64,000 nucleotides of DNA, from the NCBI GenBank assembly GCA_018389105.1, contig JACATO010001745.1, positions 62,001 through 126,000 on the forward strand, written 5' to 3'. Shown here one piece after another: positions 49,008 to 62,479 of the stretch. The translations under genes and the position numbers were made by a program. A model generated the notes under the pieces. The model saw only the letters and a list, made by a program, of their open reading frames with translations, was not told where the DNA came from and did no database searches. How positions within the stretch are numbered: the stretch's first letter is position 1; each line of letters starts with the position of its first letter. Source of the DNA: Nautilus pompilius (Eukaryota; Mollusca; Cephalopoda; Nautilida; Nautilidae).

Positions 49008-49919
49008 ATTTAAATTAAAGCTAGAAGCTCAAAATCCTCTGCGCACGACGAGCAGAAACAGCTTCCGATATAACCAAACAGTGGAGGTTCATCCCGCAGC
49101 GTCTCTTGGGAATTCGCTCTTCAATTAAGAATGAAGTAACAGAACTTGGTCATATCGTGAACGCACCGATTCTTTCGATTTTTCCTCACACCTTTTTAAT
49201 CGCTTTACACATATTTCATAGCTCCGCGCGCATCCCCGCCATCTATGACTCCTCAGCCTGACTTCTCTATTCATCATCTGTTGTTGTTGTTCTTGTTGTT
49301 GTTGTTGTTTTTTGTTTCCGGCTAGCGAAATTACGAGAAACAAGGGGGTGGGGGTTCAATTTAGTTTAGCGTTGAGAAAACAGCTCTGGAGAGACAATGG
49401 ATAAGACGGGGCGACGCACTCCGCCGGCGTGCAAATCGGTTTGGGATTGGGGCGTCTACTTTTGCAAGGTCTAACGAACGAAACGACAGAGATGAAAACA
49501 AACAAAAAGAAAAAAAAATCGAGGGCAGAAGAAATGATGATAGATGAAGCTTCATAATCAGATTCCGTTTTTCTCAATTAATTCCCAGATTCGATTTCTG
49601 ACGTTGAAATAGTTTGACTCCCACGGGGTTTTTTTTGATTAAGCAGACGTCGTGTATACGGGCGGGCGTTATAATGACGGCATTTGTATTCTTTAAAGAT
49701 GCCCCTTGTATAAGACGCACCAAGAAATCGTGTCTCTGAAGATGTCTTTTTAGGGCTCAGGCCGAGAACATAAGTTCTTGCGCCGCGTGACCCGCATCAA
49801 GATGATTTCATGGGAGAAATACTAACCGAATTTCTAGTATGCGTTTCAATGATTTATGCAAATGTAAAAAATAAATATTTCTCCTCGAACAATGTAAAGA
49901 TATTGGTTCAGGTTCTGAT

Positions 49920-50830
49920 AGAAAAAGATGTGGACAGCTCAGAAAATTAACTTAAAAAGATTAACAGTACCTGAAGATGTTTTGAGAAGTTATCTAGCAA
50001 GAAGATAAAGCAAGATCTGGTAGAATCCTCAGGGGTCTGGGTTCATGATTTTACAGTACGAAGATTCTTGAGACAAAGTGAACTTAAAGAGCAGATGGTA
50101 GTTGAAAAACCCTTTCCGTGCAAAGAGAATAAGGCCAAGTGACTAAACTGTGTGACTCAACACCAAAACTGGATTCAAGAGCAAATAGAACAAAATCTTT
50201 TGATCAGATGAATCAAAGTTTGACATTCTTAGATCTAAGAGAAAGTAGGAGGTAAGGAGGAGAAGAATTGGAGCACAAGGAAATGTATCTGCATCCCACA
50301 GTAAAGCAGAGTGTGGATTCTATTCAGGTTGGGGGGTATCTTGGGTTGGAGATTCATTAGGAATAGAAGGAAGTACGAATGCGGCCAGGCAGATGCAAGC
50401 AGATTCTTATTCACCATACTATTCCTTCGGCATTCATATTTTGACATGGCAACAATCCAAAACATACTGCCAATGCTGTCAAAACATGCAATGCCAAAAA
50501 GAGTGTGTGTTGTGCTAGATTTATTAGAGTGGTCCCCACGAAGTCCTGACCTTAATATTATTGAATATGTTTGGGACTGCTTGGACAGAGTGAAAAAATG
50601 AACAGCAGCCAAAAACCAAGGATGAGCTGTGGGCAGCGCTTCTAGATGAATGGAACATTCCAGCAGATATTATTTCAAAATTACAGAAGTCTCCCATGAC
50701 ATCACTAAATATTAGCAAGCATAAGATAAAAAAAAAACAATTAAATAAAATTTGTCTATTGTATATTATTCTTTTGGTTGAATTTATGAATTAAAATTTG
50801 GAAGACCTAAGACTTTTTCACAGCGCTGTA
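49920..50830 (+). mobile_element. Tc1/mariner-type transposon relic
   Basis: The remains of a DD34E-type transposase are spread over several frames. SDESKFDILRS around 50204 is the first catalytic aspartate region and is preceded by a stop. Then follow IHHTIPSAF, NNPKHTANAVK with the middle aspartate lost, and SPRSPDLNIIEYVWDCLDR with the final glutamate region, then DELWAALLDEW. The 3' end near 50830 has a plausible terminal repeat (CCTAAGACTTTTTCACAGCG). I did not find a matching 5' terminus. Confidence 0.72.
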
Positions 50831-50987
50831 TATAATCTTTTTCTTCTATATTTGACTATCTAATAATCAGGTGTCCCCAGACATTAAAAATTCATTTAAA
50901 TCATCTTTATGATAGAAAAATATATACTTTCTGAATTAAAATCTAATTTATCCAATCAACGAGCAGACCTTATTAAGATTGTTAGTT

Positions 50988-51061
50988 AGATGGCCGGTTA
51001 TCCAGGGGCAGACCACTGCACTGCCGTGGGTTAAGGGCTCGAATTCGAATCCCGATCAGCC
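50988..51061 (+). repeat. tRNA-like head of a probable SINE
   Basis: GATGGCCGGTTATCCAGGGG (box A-like), a CACTGCCGTG loop and TCGAATTCGAATCCCGATC (box B-like) are in tRNA order. It lies about 160 bp after the Tc1 relic. Stem pairing is poor. Confidence 0.45.
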
Positions 51062-51576
51062 ACCTGTTTGGTTTGGCGTATAAGCCACGTGGGTTTTTCC
51101 TGAGCACTCAGGTTTCCTTCCACAGTAGAGTTTTTTCAAATGCTTTTGGCGGATTTTCTTTGGGTGACTCTGACTGGCTTGTAATTTAATCTCCTCGCCC
51201 AGAAGCTCCAGCGCCACTCGGGTGACTTGTCTGGCCACCGAGGTTAATAGGTCACACCTTCTAGCTGACTGCTGTGAGAAGGGTTTACCTGAAAGGTTCT
51301 TAGTTTTTCTTAGTTTGTCATTATATATATATTGCTGGATTTTATTTCACTCATTTAGGATCAGTAATTTCCCGGCATTCCATGCGTCCGTTTAATTATA
51401 CACTAACATATCACAAGCATAAACCGATCTCAAATTACATTATTGATAATTCCAACAACAAAAAAGAAAAGAAAGAGAAGATGCGGATGAAACCTAAAGC
51501 ACCGTCGTCGTCGAGGGACGAAAAGTAACCAGAACGCGAAGTTGGAGCTCCTTAGACGCCAGACGACGAACCCCCC

Positions 51577-51603
<27 letters not shown>
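51577..51603. repeat. Poly(T) run
   Basis: About 27 uninterrupted T, preceded by C6. It could be the reverse of a retroposon poly(A) tail, but no retroposon body was recognised next to it. Confidence 0.9.
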
Positions 51604-51608
<5 letters not shown>

Positions 51609-52740
51609 AAATCCCTCATCGCCGCCTCTCGGCACGCGGTGCGTTTCGCACTCGCTAACCCTTCAGGTCCGAATCAGTCAGCACGAGGGGAGCCGCGGGG
51701 CGGTGGAGCGCGGCCTCCAACTCGTTAATAAGGCCCCCCCCCCACACACACGCCTCCCCGACGACAGTCCGCCCCTATATCGCCCCGAACTCTACGAGTG
51801 CGCCGAGGAAATGTTCAGCCAGTTGGCGCTTCTCGGACCCGGACGTTCCACGGGCACACACACGACTTGTAGGATCGCTGTCGGCGCAAACGTCTACCCA
51901 ATACGCCGGCTTATAAATTAGCATATGAAAATGGCGCTATTCCCAACACCATCTCTCCCTTTGTTGCAGCCAGCTTTGTCGAAAGTCGATTAGAGCGAGG
52001 CAGTTAAACACGATCCACTGCAGAGCTGGTTCGATAAGGACGACTGTCGTTAATCACCACACCGTTTTGTGGTTTATTTACGAGGGTTAATCTGCCCCTC
52101 GTTTTCTATTTCGGACGGACTATGGGCTGAACAGTTTGGCGTGCGGCGTATCTTCCATGTTAAGTAGACCACGTGGTCCTCATTCATAAAAGAATAATTA
52201 AAGCGCACACCAACCAGCATAGGTTAGAAAATAAAGGAAAAAAATACAAACAAGGATTTCGTCTCGCAGGTGCTACCAGTTGACCCCCCCTTTTTATTAA
52301 GAAAACAACAGCCAAAAATCAAGAAAAACAAAACTGTCAATCTGTTTGTGAAGAAGCTTAATGGGCTGGCAGCTGAACGTGAAAGTATGTAACATTTTTA
52401 GGATGGTTTTGAAAAATAACGTGCCACGTGTGTGCGTAATTAAAGCTGTAGAATTTTATTTGCAAAATTGGCAAAATTTCCCGTTTTTATAAATTATTTA
52501 AAAGGGTTAATGCAGAAAATTACCGGATTCAATTAAATCTTAAAAAAAAAGAAAAAAGAAAAAAAATGTTTCGTGTTTTATTGGGATCTTTTTTGTCGCC
52601 CCTCAAAAATAGAGGCAGACCGGAAACTCTTTGTTGATACATTTTAAATTCTTATTTCTTTGTTGAACACGGAAATAGACTAATTCTGAATCAGCTTTTC
52701 GCAGTAAACAGAGCTCCTATTTTTGAAGACTTTCGGTTAC

Positions 52741-52920
52741 TGACGTCATCTTCGAGCTCTTCACTACAGAGAGAGAGAGAGAGAGATGACGTCATTACAG
52801 AGAGAGATAGAGAAAGATGGAGAGAGAGAGATGACGTCATTACAGAGAGATAGAGAAAGATGGAGAGAGAGAGATGACGTCATTACAGAGAGAGATAGAG
52901 AAAGATGGAGAGAGAGAGGT
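52741..52920. repeat. GA-rich array with four TGACGTCA palindromes
   Basis: A GA-rich unit of roughly 50 bp (GATGACGTCATTACAGAGAG, then AGATAGAGAAAGATGG) is repeated; an additional TGACGTCA lies just before it. It is the strand-reversed counterpart of the array at 54480. Confidence 0.85.
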
Positions 52921-54479
52921 CCAGATAAATAATGCTACTATTATGATTCAAATGGTCGCAGACAGAAAAAAATGTCAGATTGTTATATAATGCACACTAC
53001 TCTAAAAAATAAAAAAAAAAATGTATCCTTTGACTGGTTTTCTTTTCCGATAAACCGAGTAATTATTTTCCGAAGTTAATTTACTTTTTGAAAAATACAG
53101 TATTTTAAAGCATAAAAGAAATTTGCTGGCGTACAAAAGTCGGCACGATATATATGAAAGCGTTCTTGCAGTAAAATCCACAATGGCAGTCCGCAGACAT
53201 GCCGGTTGATCAAAGAATTCTTGCATCCCGTCGGTTGCAGAATGTCTGCCGGCTGGTCTTTGCTGCTGTTCGCGCAGTCAGTCAGCGGTCGACCGGATGA
53301 ACCCCTCGGCCAGATCGGCGACTTCAGCGACAGGCCCGGGCAAAGGGGTTGGTCCCGTTGTGCAGATGCTGATGAACAGGGAACTTTTGGTTATTTCCTT
53401 TCTTTGTTGTTCTTCACGAGTGGAAATTAAGTATACGTGATGCCAGATTCCATTACTAAAAACCAAGCAGCGGAATTAGATCTCAACAAACAAAGAAAAA
53501 GGGCGGGTGAGGGTCTGGTGAATAGGTTCGTTTGGGTCGGAGAAAAACGGTTTGGGAAACCCACGTGGTTTCGAGAGCGCGTGGGAAAGCGTCCTTTGAT
53601 GTCGAGCATGCGCATTACGACACCAGTCAAGATCACGGAGAGGTGAAAAAAACAGTAACGTAAATCCAAACCGGAATAGAATTACAAACTGGAAAACAAG
53701 CAAACAGAGGGAATTACAAAAAAATAAATAGAGAATACTACCGCCTCTATACTATTTATTTTAATTCCTCGATAACTCGCAGTATGTTTAAGCAAATACA
53801 CATCTACTTGACATTTTCTTTCCCACCCTTAGACGACAAAAGCACGTGTAAGACCGTTCTTTTCTCATTAGACCTTCCTATAGTTTACATTTAATTTTCT
53901 TCGAAAAGGAGCTCGCGGATTCCGTGTTCTTCGCCATTAAGATAATATTTTTAACCTACTTTCATAATTCTCTCTCCTTTTTCTAAATTTTATTAAAATG
54001 AGATATCAATCCAGAACTGCGCAGTAAGGCAGGAGTTGCCCCACTATTTCCTAATTTATTGTTCCTTCTAAACTAATTCACTCATCGGAGCAGCTGACAG
54101 CGGTAACGAGGACATGATTTATGGCGGACAGGGCCGCTACGTGATCGTGAGGCGAAATCCAGGTAGCTTCTCGAAGGATTAACGAAAAAAAAAATGTATT
54201 ATTTTCTTCTTCTTCTGTTTCATCACCCGTCTATAAATCGCGCCAACAAAATTAACCTGCTCTCTACCAGTTAACCCTATCTCGAGCGACCGCAGAATGC
54301 AGGAGAACAAAAGTTACATTCTACTCCGTGTTCCAATTGTCTGGATGTATGGCTAAAAAAAGAACAGCGCACATTCGATAAAAAGTTTCCGGAATCAGTT
54401 TAATTCCTGTTAAATTTTGAATGATTGGCTTGTCAGACGACAGCAAAATCAGCGTCCTTCTTCATCCGTAATGCAAGAA

Positions 54480-55560
54480 CATTTACCTCTCTCTGTCTCT
54501 CTCTCTCTGCCCTGACGTCATCTCTCTCTGTGTACTGACGTCATGTCTCTCTCTGTACTGGCGTCATCTCTCTCTCCCTCTCTCTCTTTACTGAGGTCAT
54601 CTCTCTGCGCTGACGTCACTCTCTCTCTGTGTACTGACGTCATGTCTCTCTCTGTACTGACGTCATCCCTCTTTACTGACGTAATCTCTCTGCGCTGACG
54701 TCACTCTCTCTCTACTGACGCCATATCTCTCCCTGTACTGACTTCATCTATCTCTATACTGGCGTCATCTCTCTCTCCCTCTCTCTTTACTGACGTCATC
54801 TCTCTCTCCCTCTCTCTTTACTGAGGTCATCTCTCTGTACTGACGTCATTATCATCTCTCTCTCTGTACTGACGTCATCCCTCTTTACTGACGTAATCTC
54901 TCTGCGCTGACGTCACTCCCTCTCTACTGACGCCATATCTCTCCCTGTACTGACTTCATCTATCTCTCTCTGTGTACTGACGTCATGTCTCTCTCTGTAC
55001 TGACGTCATCTCTCTCTATACTGGCGTCATCTCTCTCTCCCTCTCTCTTTACTGAGGTCATCTCTCTGTACTGACGTCATCCCTCTTTACTGACGTAATC
55101 TCTCTGCGCTGACGTCACTCTCTCTGTACTGACGTCATCTCTCTCTATACTGGCGTCATCTCTCTCTCCCTCTCTCTTTACGGAGGTCATCTCTCTGTAC
55201 TGACGTCATTATCATCTCTCTCTCTGTACTGACGTCATCCCTCTTTACTGACGTAATCTCTCTGCGCTGACGTCACTCTCTCTCTACTGACGCCATATCT
55301 CTCCCTGTACTGACTTCATCTATCTCTCTCTGTGTACTGACGTCACTCTCTCTGTACTGACGTCATCTCTCTCTATACTGGCGTCATCTTTCTCTCCCTC
55401 TCTCTTTACTGAGGTCATCTCTCTGCGCTGACGTCACTCTCTCTCTGTGTACTGACGTCATGTCTCTCTCTGTACTGACGTCATGCCTCTTTACTGACGT
55501 AATCTCTCTCTACTGACGCCATATCTCTCTCTGTACTGACTTCATCTATCTCTCTGTGTG
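54480..55560. repeat. CT-rich array with about 23 TGACGTCA (CRE-type) palindromes
   Basis: Counting by eye, about 23 perfect TGACGTCA octamers are spaced irregularly (roughly 15-50 bp) in CT-rich sequence, with many one-base variants (TGGCGTCA, TGAGGTCA, TGACGTAA, TGACGCCA, TGACTTCA). TGACGTCA is the known full cAMP-response element bound by CREB/ATF proteins. Blocks with the same variant order recur, so the array grew by higher-order duplication. Confidence 0.9.
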
Positions 55561-55574
55561 TTAGTGTACTCACG

Positions 55575-55577
<3 letters not shown>

Positions 55578-55618
<41 letters not shown>
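55578..55618. repeat. CT microsatellite
   Basis: Uninterrupted CT run just after the TGACGTCA array. Confidence 0.95.
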
Positions 55619-55619
<1 letters not shown>

Positions 55620-57307
55620 TTATCATCTGTATCCATTTGCAGATACACTGACAGTTAGCTATAACTGTGGACTCACCAGTAAAAATGGCGAAGGAAAAAC
55701 AGACCTTTTAACAAGTGCTTTTGAGTTTTTTTCTTTATTATTTTCGTACAGTCGTGTGATAAATACCTGAAGCTATATACCCAGTAATCTGATCTTATAC
55801 GTGATATATTCTATTAGTGGATTAACGCTTATGGTCTCTCGCTTGTGTAAGAAAAAAAATGGCGTAGTTGCTGGTACGTTCTCGGTGCTTCATAGTCCCT
55901 TCCTGCAAATGTAATTTTATACGTACACAAAACGACGTGACTTTTGGAAGTAACCGAGGTTTCGCAGACGACTTTATATTCATATCTGTCAAAGTAATAG
56001 GACAAAGAGAATAATGATAAATCCCCCCCCAACTCTACCCGGATGTGAAAACAACAGATCATCAATCAAGTGTGAACAGGCCGCTGTAACCGGCCGGAAC
56101 CTCGTCAAAACCCATAATTCACGATATTCTGCTTCCGCGTCGACAACAGCGTTGACTCGTTCCTCCTCCTCCTCCCCCCCCAACCTGGCGCAGTCTCAGC
56201 ACTAATTCCATACTTACAGGAAATCCTGCCAAAAACCAACGTTTGGACAATTTTGAGAGTTAAACTCGTATTTTTGAAATGTGAGAATCATCGCCTTGGA
56301 ACCAACAGAACTGAACTGCAGTCCTGTCTTATTATTTTGCCGTGCGGCGGGAATCCAAAGAGTTTCGTTTTGATAGAGCAAACTGTCACGGTCCAGAGAA
56401 GAGAGCAGAGGTTGTTGTCCTGGTGTTCTCTAACAAAGGGTTCTCTTTTGGTTGCCTTACCTGTGTTTATTACCAACCCCGCCCCGGGCTTTCCTGTTCC
56501 TTCAAAGTCGGTTTTGAACAATTAGTAAAGAATACCCTATTACTTCAGAACATAATGGAAACGCAATTCTAAGCGCTGATCTTCATGGTAGTTTGGACTC
56601 AGTCGCTGAATCCCACGAATTTTACAGTTTAAAATTATTATAATTTTTTTTTGTATTTCTTTTATACTGTAGTGGTATAATAAATACGCAAGAAAGTTTC
56701 ACTTATCTGTGTCAGTTCGTGGAATTTTCCAACTCTGACAGTTTCCAGAGGGTAGGGTTCGGGGAGCAATACATCCGAATTCCGCCCGCTAATTTATACC
56801 GTATTTACAAAAACCCACCACCGCCGACCACAAGACGGCGACGACGGACGTGCAATTCGATTTTACTGTCAGCCTGCACCCCACCCGGCGCCTGCGCGTC
56901 TCTATCGCCGTCCGGCTCGAGGCGGGGGTTAGTTCGTGCACGACCTTAAAGCTGTCAGGACCGCAGTGCGAAGACATCTAAACCGGTCGATGGCGTGCTC
57001 ATGGTCCGCCGAACTCTCGAGGACTTAGACCCCAACGGACCTTCTAACAGAGCCTCGAGCCCCCGGAACCTCGATTTCCGCGCAGATTGATTTCGTTGTG
57101 TTTAAGTGGAAGCAGCCGGATAGTTTAGATCGTATTAAAGGGTTTTCTATGCATAGCAGATCGCCGCCAACTTAGGATAATCCTAAATTTTTACTATAAT
57201 CTCTTCGCTCTTGTTATTAACCCACTGGCCTTTTGTTTATGGAATGTCTAGTTCGTGAGTAATCTTCAGCCAGTTTGTCTTCTTTGCACGAAAAGTCTTT
57301 TAATTTA

Positions 57308-57342
57308 CAACAACAACAACAACAACACAACAACAACAACAA
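57308..57342. repeat. CAA microsatellite
   Basis: CAA run with one interruption. Confidence 0.92.
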
Positions 57343-57868
57343 GAAGAAACCCTTATAATGCGCACGAAACGTTATTAATGTCTTTGAGCACAGGCGGCAT
57401 CCTAGAACGTAAATTCCACTGTTCCCAGAAGAATATATTTCAAAGTCCGTAATGTCCACCCACTGCCATCAGAAACCACAGGAGGGTAGCGATGAGGAAT
57501 CCACTTGTGACAGACGTGAAAAACCAGAGCAAGAGGTGGAACCTTAAGGCTGGGGAAAAATACACTGTTTACGGATAAGTCACATCAGAATTTGCTTGAG
57601 CGCAAAAAAGGAAAATAGACAGTCTCTCTGTACACTAGACGTCGAAAGTGTGTAACCCGGCATGCGCTATTTCGGCGGAGATTGGAGGGGTACATTCCGC
57701 GTTTTAGGACTGCGCATCTCCGAGTCTGGACTGCCAGCCCCCCGGCCAGCGGTCTTAATCATCGAGAACGCGGAGTCACCCCCCCCTTCCGCTTAGTGTC
57801 GTAATCTACGCAGCGGTGCATCGTTACAGACTTGTTTCTGACAAAACATATTTAGGATATTTACCGGC

Positions 57869-57902
<34 letters not shown>

Positions 57903-57908
57903 AGAGAA
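57869..57908. repeat. GA microsatellite
   Basis: GA run with one interruption. Confidence 0.92.
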
Positions 57909-60900
57909 CAAAACAACAAACAAACTCTCTTTCTTGTCCACCGACGGCCTTGGGTGAGCTCCGACTGCCGAGCAAATTCCTTTTGCGCAGATGGTGGATT
58001 AAAAATGCGACAGCTGTTCGGTGAACAGTGGAATCGGCGAAAAGCTCTCTCACGCAGAATTCTACTAGAAGCGAGACCATTGGATACGAAAATTATAACA
58101 TCTGAAAATAGCCTCTTAATGATAGCACGGATGCGCTAAGCAATATTTTATACACATATCGGAGGAAGAACAAAAGGGGGAGCTGGTTACAATGCGGGAG
58201 AACCGGAGCTAAGATGGTGTCACGTGGTGCCGAGACTCGATGTTTGATTATGCCTCAAGGATTTATAATAGCGCGATCCCCAGATAACTAACTGTACAAG
58301 AAAATAGGTGCATCTTTAAATTATATATAAATAAAATTGAATTTAAAAAAAAAAACGATTTATTTTTTAAAATATTAATAAATTTCGATAAGAATATATA
58401 ATATTCTTTGCATTAGAGAGACGAGATTATTATTAAACTCATGTAAAAGGACACACGTGAACGGAAGACCTTTAACTGTAAATTGAATATACGCATTCAG
58501 AAAATGCAGTAGATGTGCAAACAGAAGGAATTTCTTTGAAATGTGAAAGTAGGCGGAGAATAAACAGTAGTAATTAGAAATTGTAATTAAATAAAACATT
58601 TAAAATTCTGTAAAGAAAGATAAATATAAGTAGTGAGAGGTCGAGGTCGACGGACTTTTGACCTTTTAACTCAGAAATGACTCGATCTTAAGTCCCGAAA
58701 TTCGTCAATTGAGGGGCACCACCCCACCCCCAACCCACCCCCGGGTGGGGGGACTGTACGGAGAGAAAATTGGATTGATCCTAACGTGCGGCAGCTTAAA
58801 ATTTTGCCCAGATTCTTAAGTACCTACACCCAAAGTTCGGGACCTTTGGGTGCCGCGGTCCGGCCGTGAAAGAGTCACACACACAGGCTTGAAAATATTT
58901 ATTAAATAGAAATGGCAATATATATTTTTTTTTAAAAAAATGAAAGAGAACCTATACTTAAATATATGAAAGTTTGGTTCCAGCTGCAGCTTTATAAGGT
59001 AAGCGAATGGAAACATGGAAATGGTAATAAGCTTGGAGAAAACGACGAAAGTGAGAGTAGATATTCTGGCCGCTAAATTTGCCAGCATGGGATCTGCATG
59101 ATTTTCAAATTCTCGTACCCGCGCCTTTTGGCTTTTCCTCAGCACCGCCGTCGACTTTATACGACCGCCAGACAGTTGTCTCTGCTGGCACCGGTGATAG
59201 GCCGACCTTTGGCTTCACTGGAAACTGTTCCTAGTTCTTGACCTGCGTATTTCTTAGTAATGTCCAATCCCCATCCACCCCATCTCTCTCTCTCCATCTG
59301 TACCGACGTCAGTCATCTCTCTCTCTCTCTCCCCCCCATACACACAGAGAAAGTTACTTGGATTTGGTGAAGTAGGATTCTGAATCCGAAGCGATACCTA
59401 TGTCGTTGTTTGAGAACCGGCTGGTAAGGAAAGAATCTGTGGATTGTCACGGATTTTCAATGGTGGGGGCTGCGGAGCAACATGTCTGCCACCCACGCCG
59501 CTGGAAGTAATTAAGGGTCGGTACAGACGTTTGGATGGACGAATCTGGAATGTTTTTGGTTAAACTGATTCCACTGACAACTCGGTTCGGGTTTGACGTA
59601 AAGCTAGAACTTTACAGGTTTGACATTTCATTAACCCTAAAAGAAATCTTAGAAAAATGGAAAATCGGTAATACCTTCACACGATAATATATTATGGTAT
59701 GTAGAGTTTGTTGGGCAATTCCTCGAGACCCGCATCGGGGCCATCATCTCTTTTACATTAGTCGGCAAGAGAAATTGGAATTTTAAAATAATTATAAATG
59801 GAAACGATTTACTAATTAACAGCCGCACGAGCTCGTGGTTAGGAATTTTGCCCAAACTGAATTAACGACGTCTTCAAAATGGTTAAGGGGGTTAGGGCCG
59901 AGAAGTTGGTTTCCGTCTACAGTCACCGCGACTTTGTCTAACTCTCAAGTGTGGTGTACGGATCAGTTCAAGAATTGTACTGATTTCCGTTGTTTTTCTT
60001 ATCTAGGGGACCGGATTCCCCAAGAATCCGTGGCCAGTATCATTGCGAAGTTCATCGAGGTGTGCTAAGCGGCCTTTGCCGGAGGGGGAACAGGGTGAGC
60101 CTTCGACAGCGGGCGAATCGCAACGTCCGCGCGCCGATCGTCTAGATTCTCTTGCTTGACATAGCCCGTACAGCGGAACCTGGCTAGCGAACGGTCCGGC
60201 GCCGATCCTACCGACCTGGTTACAGAGAGACGGTGGGCACCACGCGAGAAACCGTCTGTACAGTAGGGACTGGAATCCCCGGTCAGAGGGAAGTGTCGGG
60301 CAAGCCTCTCGAGTAATGGCGGCCTGTGCTCCTCCTCACCTGGAGGTCGGGTTAGGGTTTGGAGAGAGTAGAAAATCTCCAGCCTCGGCGTCGTCAGCCA
60401 GAGTCAAGGATGAAAGCAGGTATTCTGTGAAGGAAGTTACCAATTCGGCAGAGCTCACTGGTATCTAAAAGGCGTCTTCTTGCAGCTGCATCGAAAACAG
60501 TTGCGGAGATTCAATGCTGGTATTCCTCAGAAGATGGCGCTGCACGACAGGACGACTCGAGCGACCATTCTCTGGAAGAGGAACTGTTATCTACCTTTTT
60601 TCTCTGCGTGCCGCAGAAACATGATGTGAATCCGTCCAATCGCTCGTGAGAGTACGTGGATCGTCCCACTACCTCCCCCGCCCAGGACAACATCCGGTTC
60701 TCGCCCAGCCAATATGGCGGAATTAAACAAGGATCTTACGCAGAGACTGGGGTGAGGGGGCTGAAGCAGGCGGCTAATACAGAATCTCATTGATTCAAAG
60801 CCGATAAGGGTATAAAAGCTCTTTGCGCTGATCAAACACTAAAAAAGGAATTTCGTACCATTGTTTGTCTTCAGTCGCCATTTTCCTCAACAAACTAATA

Positions 60901-61263
60901 GGGGCTGCGGATTATTATGGTAGAGCCCTGTACCCAGATCTGTTGTTTCATTTTCCTTTTAACCGCAAACATTTAATCTATAGACCACAAAGAAATGCTT
61001 AGACTTGTAGAAACCTACACTTAGAATGAGAAAGAGTAACCGGAAACTTTACCTAGTGAGATATGCCGGCCGTGAATTGTTAAACCTCCGAGCAGCAGAT
61101 TTTCACCTGAATAAGAGAAGTAGGACGGCTTGAAATTATAGTAAAAGACAAAAATGGCAACCAAGCAAAGGGAAAAAATACTTAATATGGTTCCATATAA
61201 GAAAGAAAATAAAATGGTTCGTGCGGCGTTTGAGAAAAATCAGAGAATTTGTACTAATATATG

Positions 61264-61416
<153 letters not shown>

Positions 61417-61887
61417 TCAGGATTATGGATATTTTTAAAGCGCGTCTTTTGGAGATGGTCTTTCTGACATGTCTGGCTCCACCAAGACGTCACACGATGA
61501 CATTACGTCGCTCTTTTGTTATTCCGACCTCGCACTCGCCTTCTATCATACCTCATTTAAGAATTATGTTTAATGAGCTTGGCACCCGCTAAAGTAAAAC
61601 TAAAAGATTGTATTCAGTGTCAAATTCGCGTTCCTTCTGGTATTTTTAAAAATAATTCTATGCTTTGCGAATCACGTGAATATACAGAAATTTATTTAAT
61701 CTGTGTTTAAAAATATCAACGTGAGGAGACTTTATGCATTTAATGTTTGTCTTAAATTTCGACTCTTTGCTGATCACAGGTATTTTTTTCATTTATCTGG
61801 TTTGAAATGTTAATTCGTGTTTTTGTACTCGAACTTAAACACTTTTAGGATCGGCGTCACTTCAAACAAACAAACGTTGATGCTTTC

Positions 61888-62476
61888 TTACTGCAGAGGG
61901 CGTTGTAGGACTAGTCTCTGGTCTATACTTCCCGCTACGTTAGGGAATGATTTATCACTGCAGAGGGCGTTGTAGGACTAGTCTCTGGTCTATACTTCCC
62001 GCTACGTTAGGGAATGATTTATCACTGTAGAGGGCGTTGTAGAAATAGTCTCTGATCTATACTTCCCGCTACGTTAGGGAATGATTTCTCACTGTAGAGG
62101 GCGTTGTAGGAATAGTCTCTGGTCTATACTTCCCGCTACGTTAGGGAATGATTTCTCACTGTAGAGGGCGTTGTAGGAATAGTCTCTGGTCTATAATTGC
62201 CGCTACGTTAGGGAATGATTTCTCACTGTAGAGGGCGTTGTAGGAATAGTCTCTGATCTATACTTCCCGCTGCGTTAGGGAATGATTTCTCAGTGTAGAG
62301 GGCGTTGTAGGAATAGTCTCTGATCTATACTTCCCGCTACGTTAGGGAATGATTTCTCACTGTAGAGGGCGTTGTAGGAATAGTCTCTGGTCTATACTTC
62401 CCGCTACGTTAGGGAATGATTTCTCAGTGTAGAGGGCGTTGTAGGAATAGTCTCTGGTCTATAATTGCCGCTACGT
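61888..62476. repeat. 67-bp minisatellite, about nine units
   Basis: Unit contains AGAGGGCGTTGTAGGA, TAGTCTCTGGTCTATA and GCTACGTTAGGGAATGATTT. No coding sequence in or next to it. Confidence 0.93.
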
Positions 62477-62479
62477 TAT

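Larger units (their letters stand above)
46463..49919. other. Gene-less stretch upstream of copy E
   Basis: The first few hundred bases must hold the copy E promoter, but no motif can be assigned. The CA and CT tracts follow. Nothing else recognised. Confidence 0.45.
51062..54479. other. Gene-less stretch including the GA/CRE array
   Basis: At 53242 an open frame begins MSAGWSLLLFAQSVSG, signal-peptide-like, followed by RGWSRCADADEQG; it might be a first exon, but no donor or partner exon can be supported. 51640-51920 is GC-rich. Confidence 0.35.
55620..61260. other. Gene-less stretch
   Basis: Only short microsatellites and unremarkable open frames of up to about 110 codons were seen. 59800-60800 is somewhat GC-richer. 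No family was recognised. Confidence 0.45.

Noticed and set aside
47551..49128. Long open frames of 130-178 codons in the CA and CT tracts
   Set aside because: They are products of dinucleotide repeats, with His-Thr or Ser-Leu composition only.
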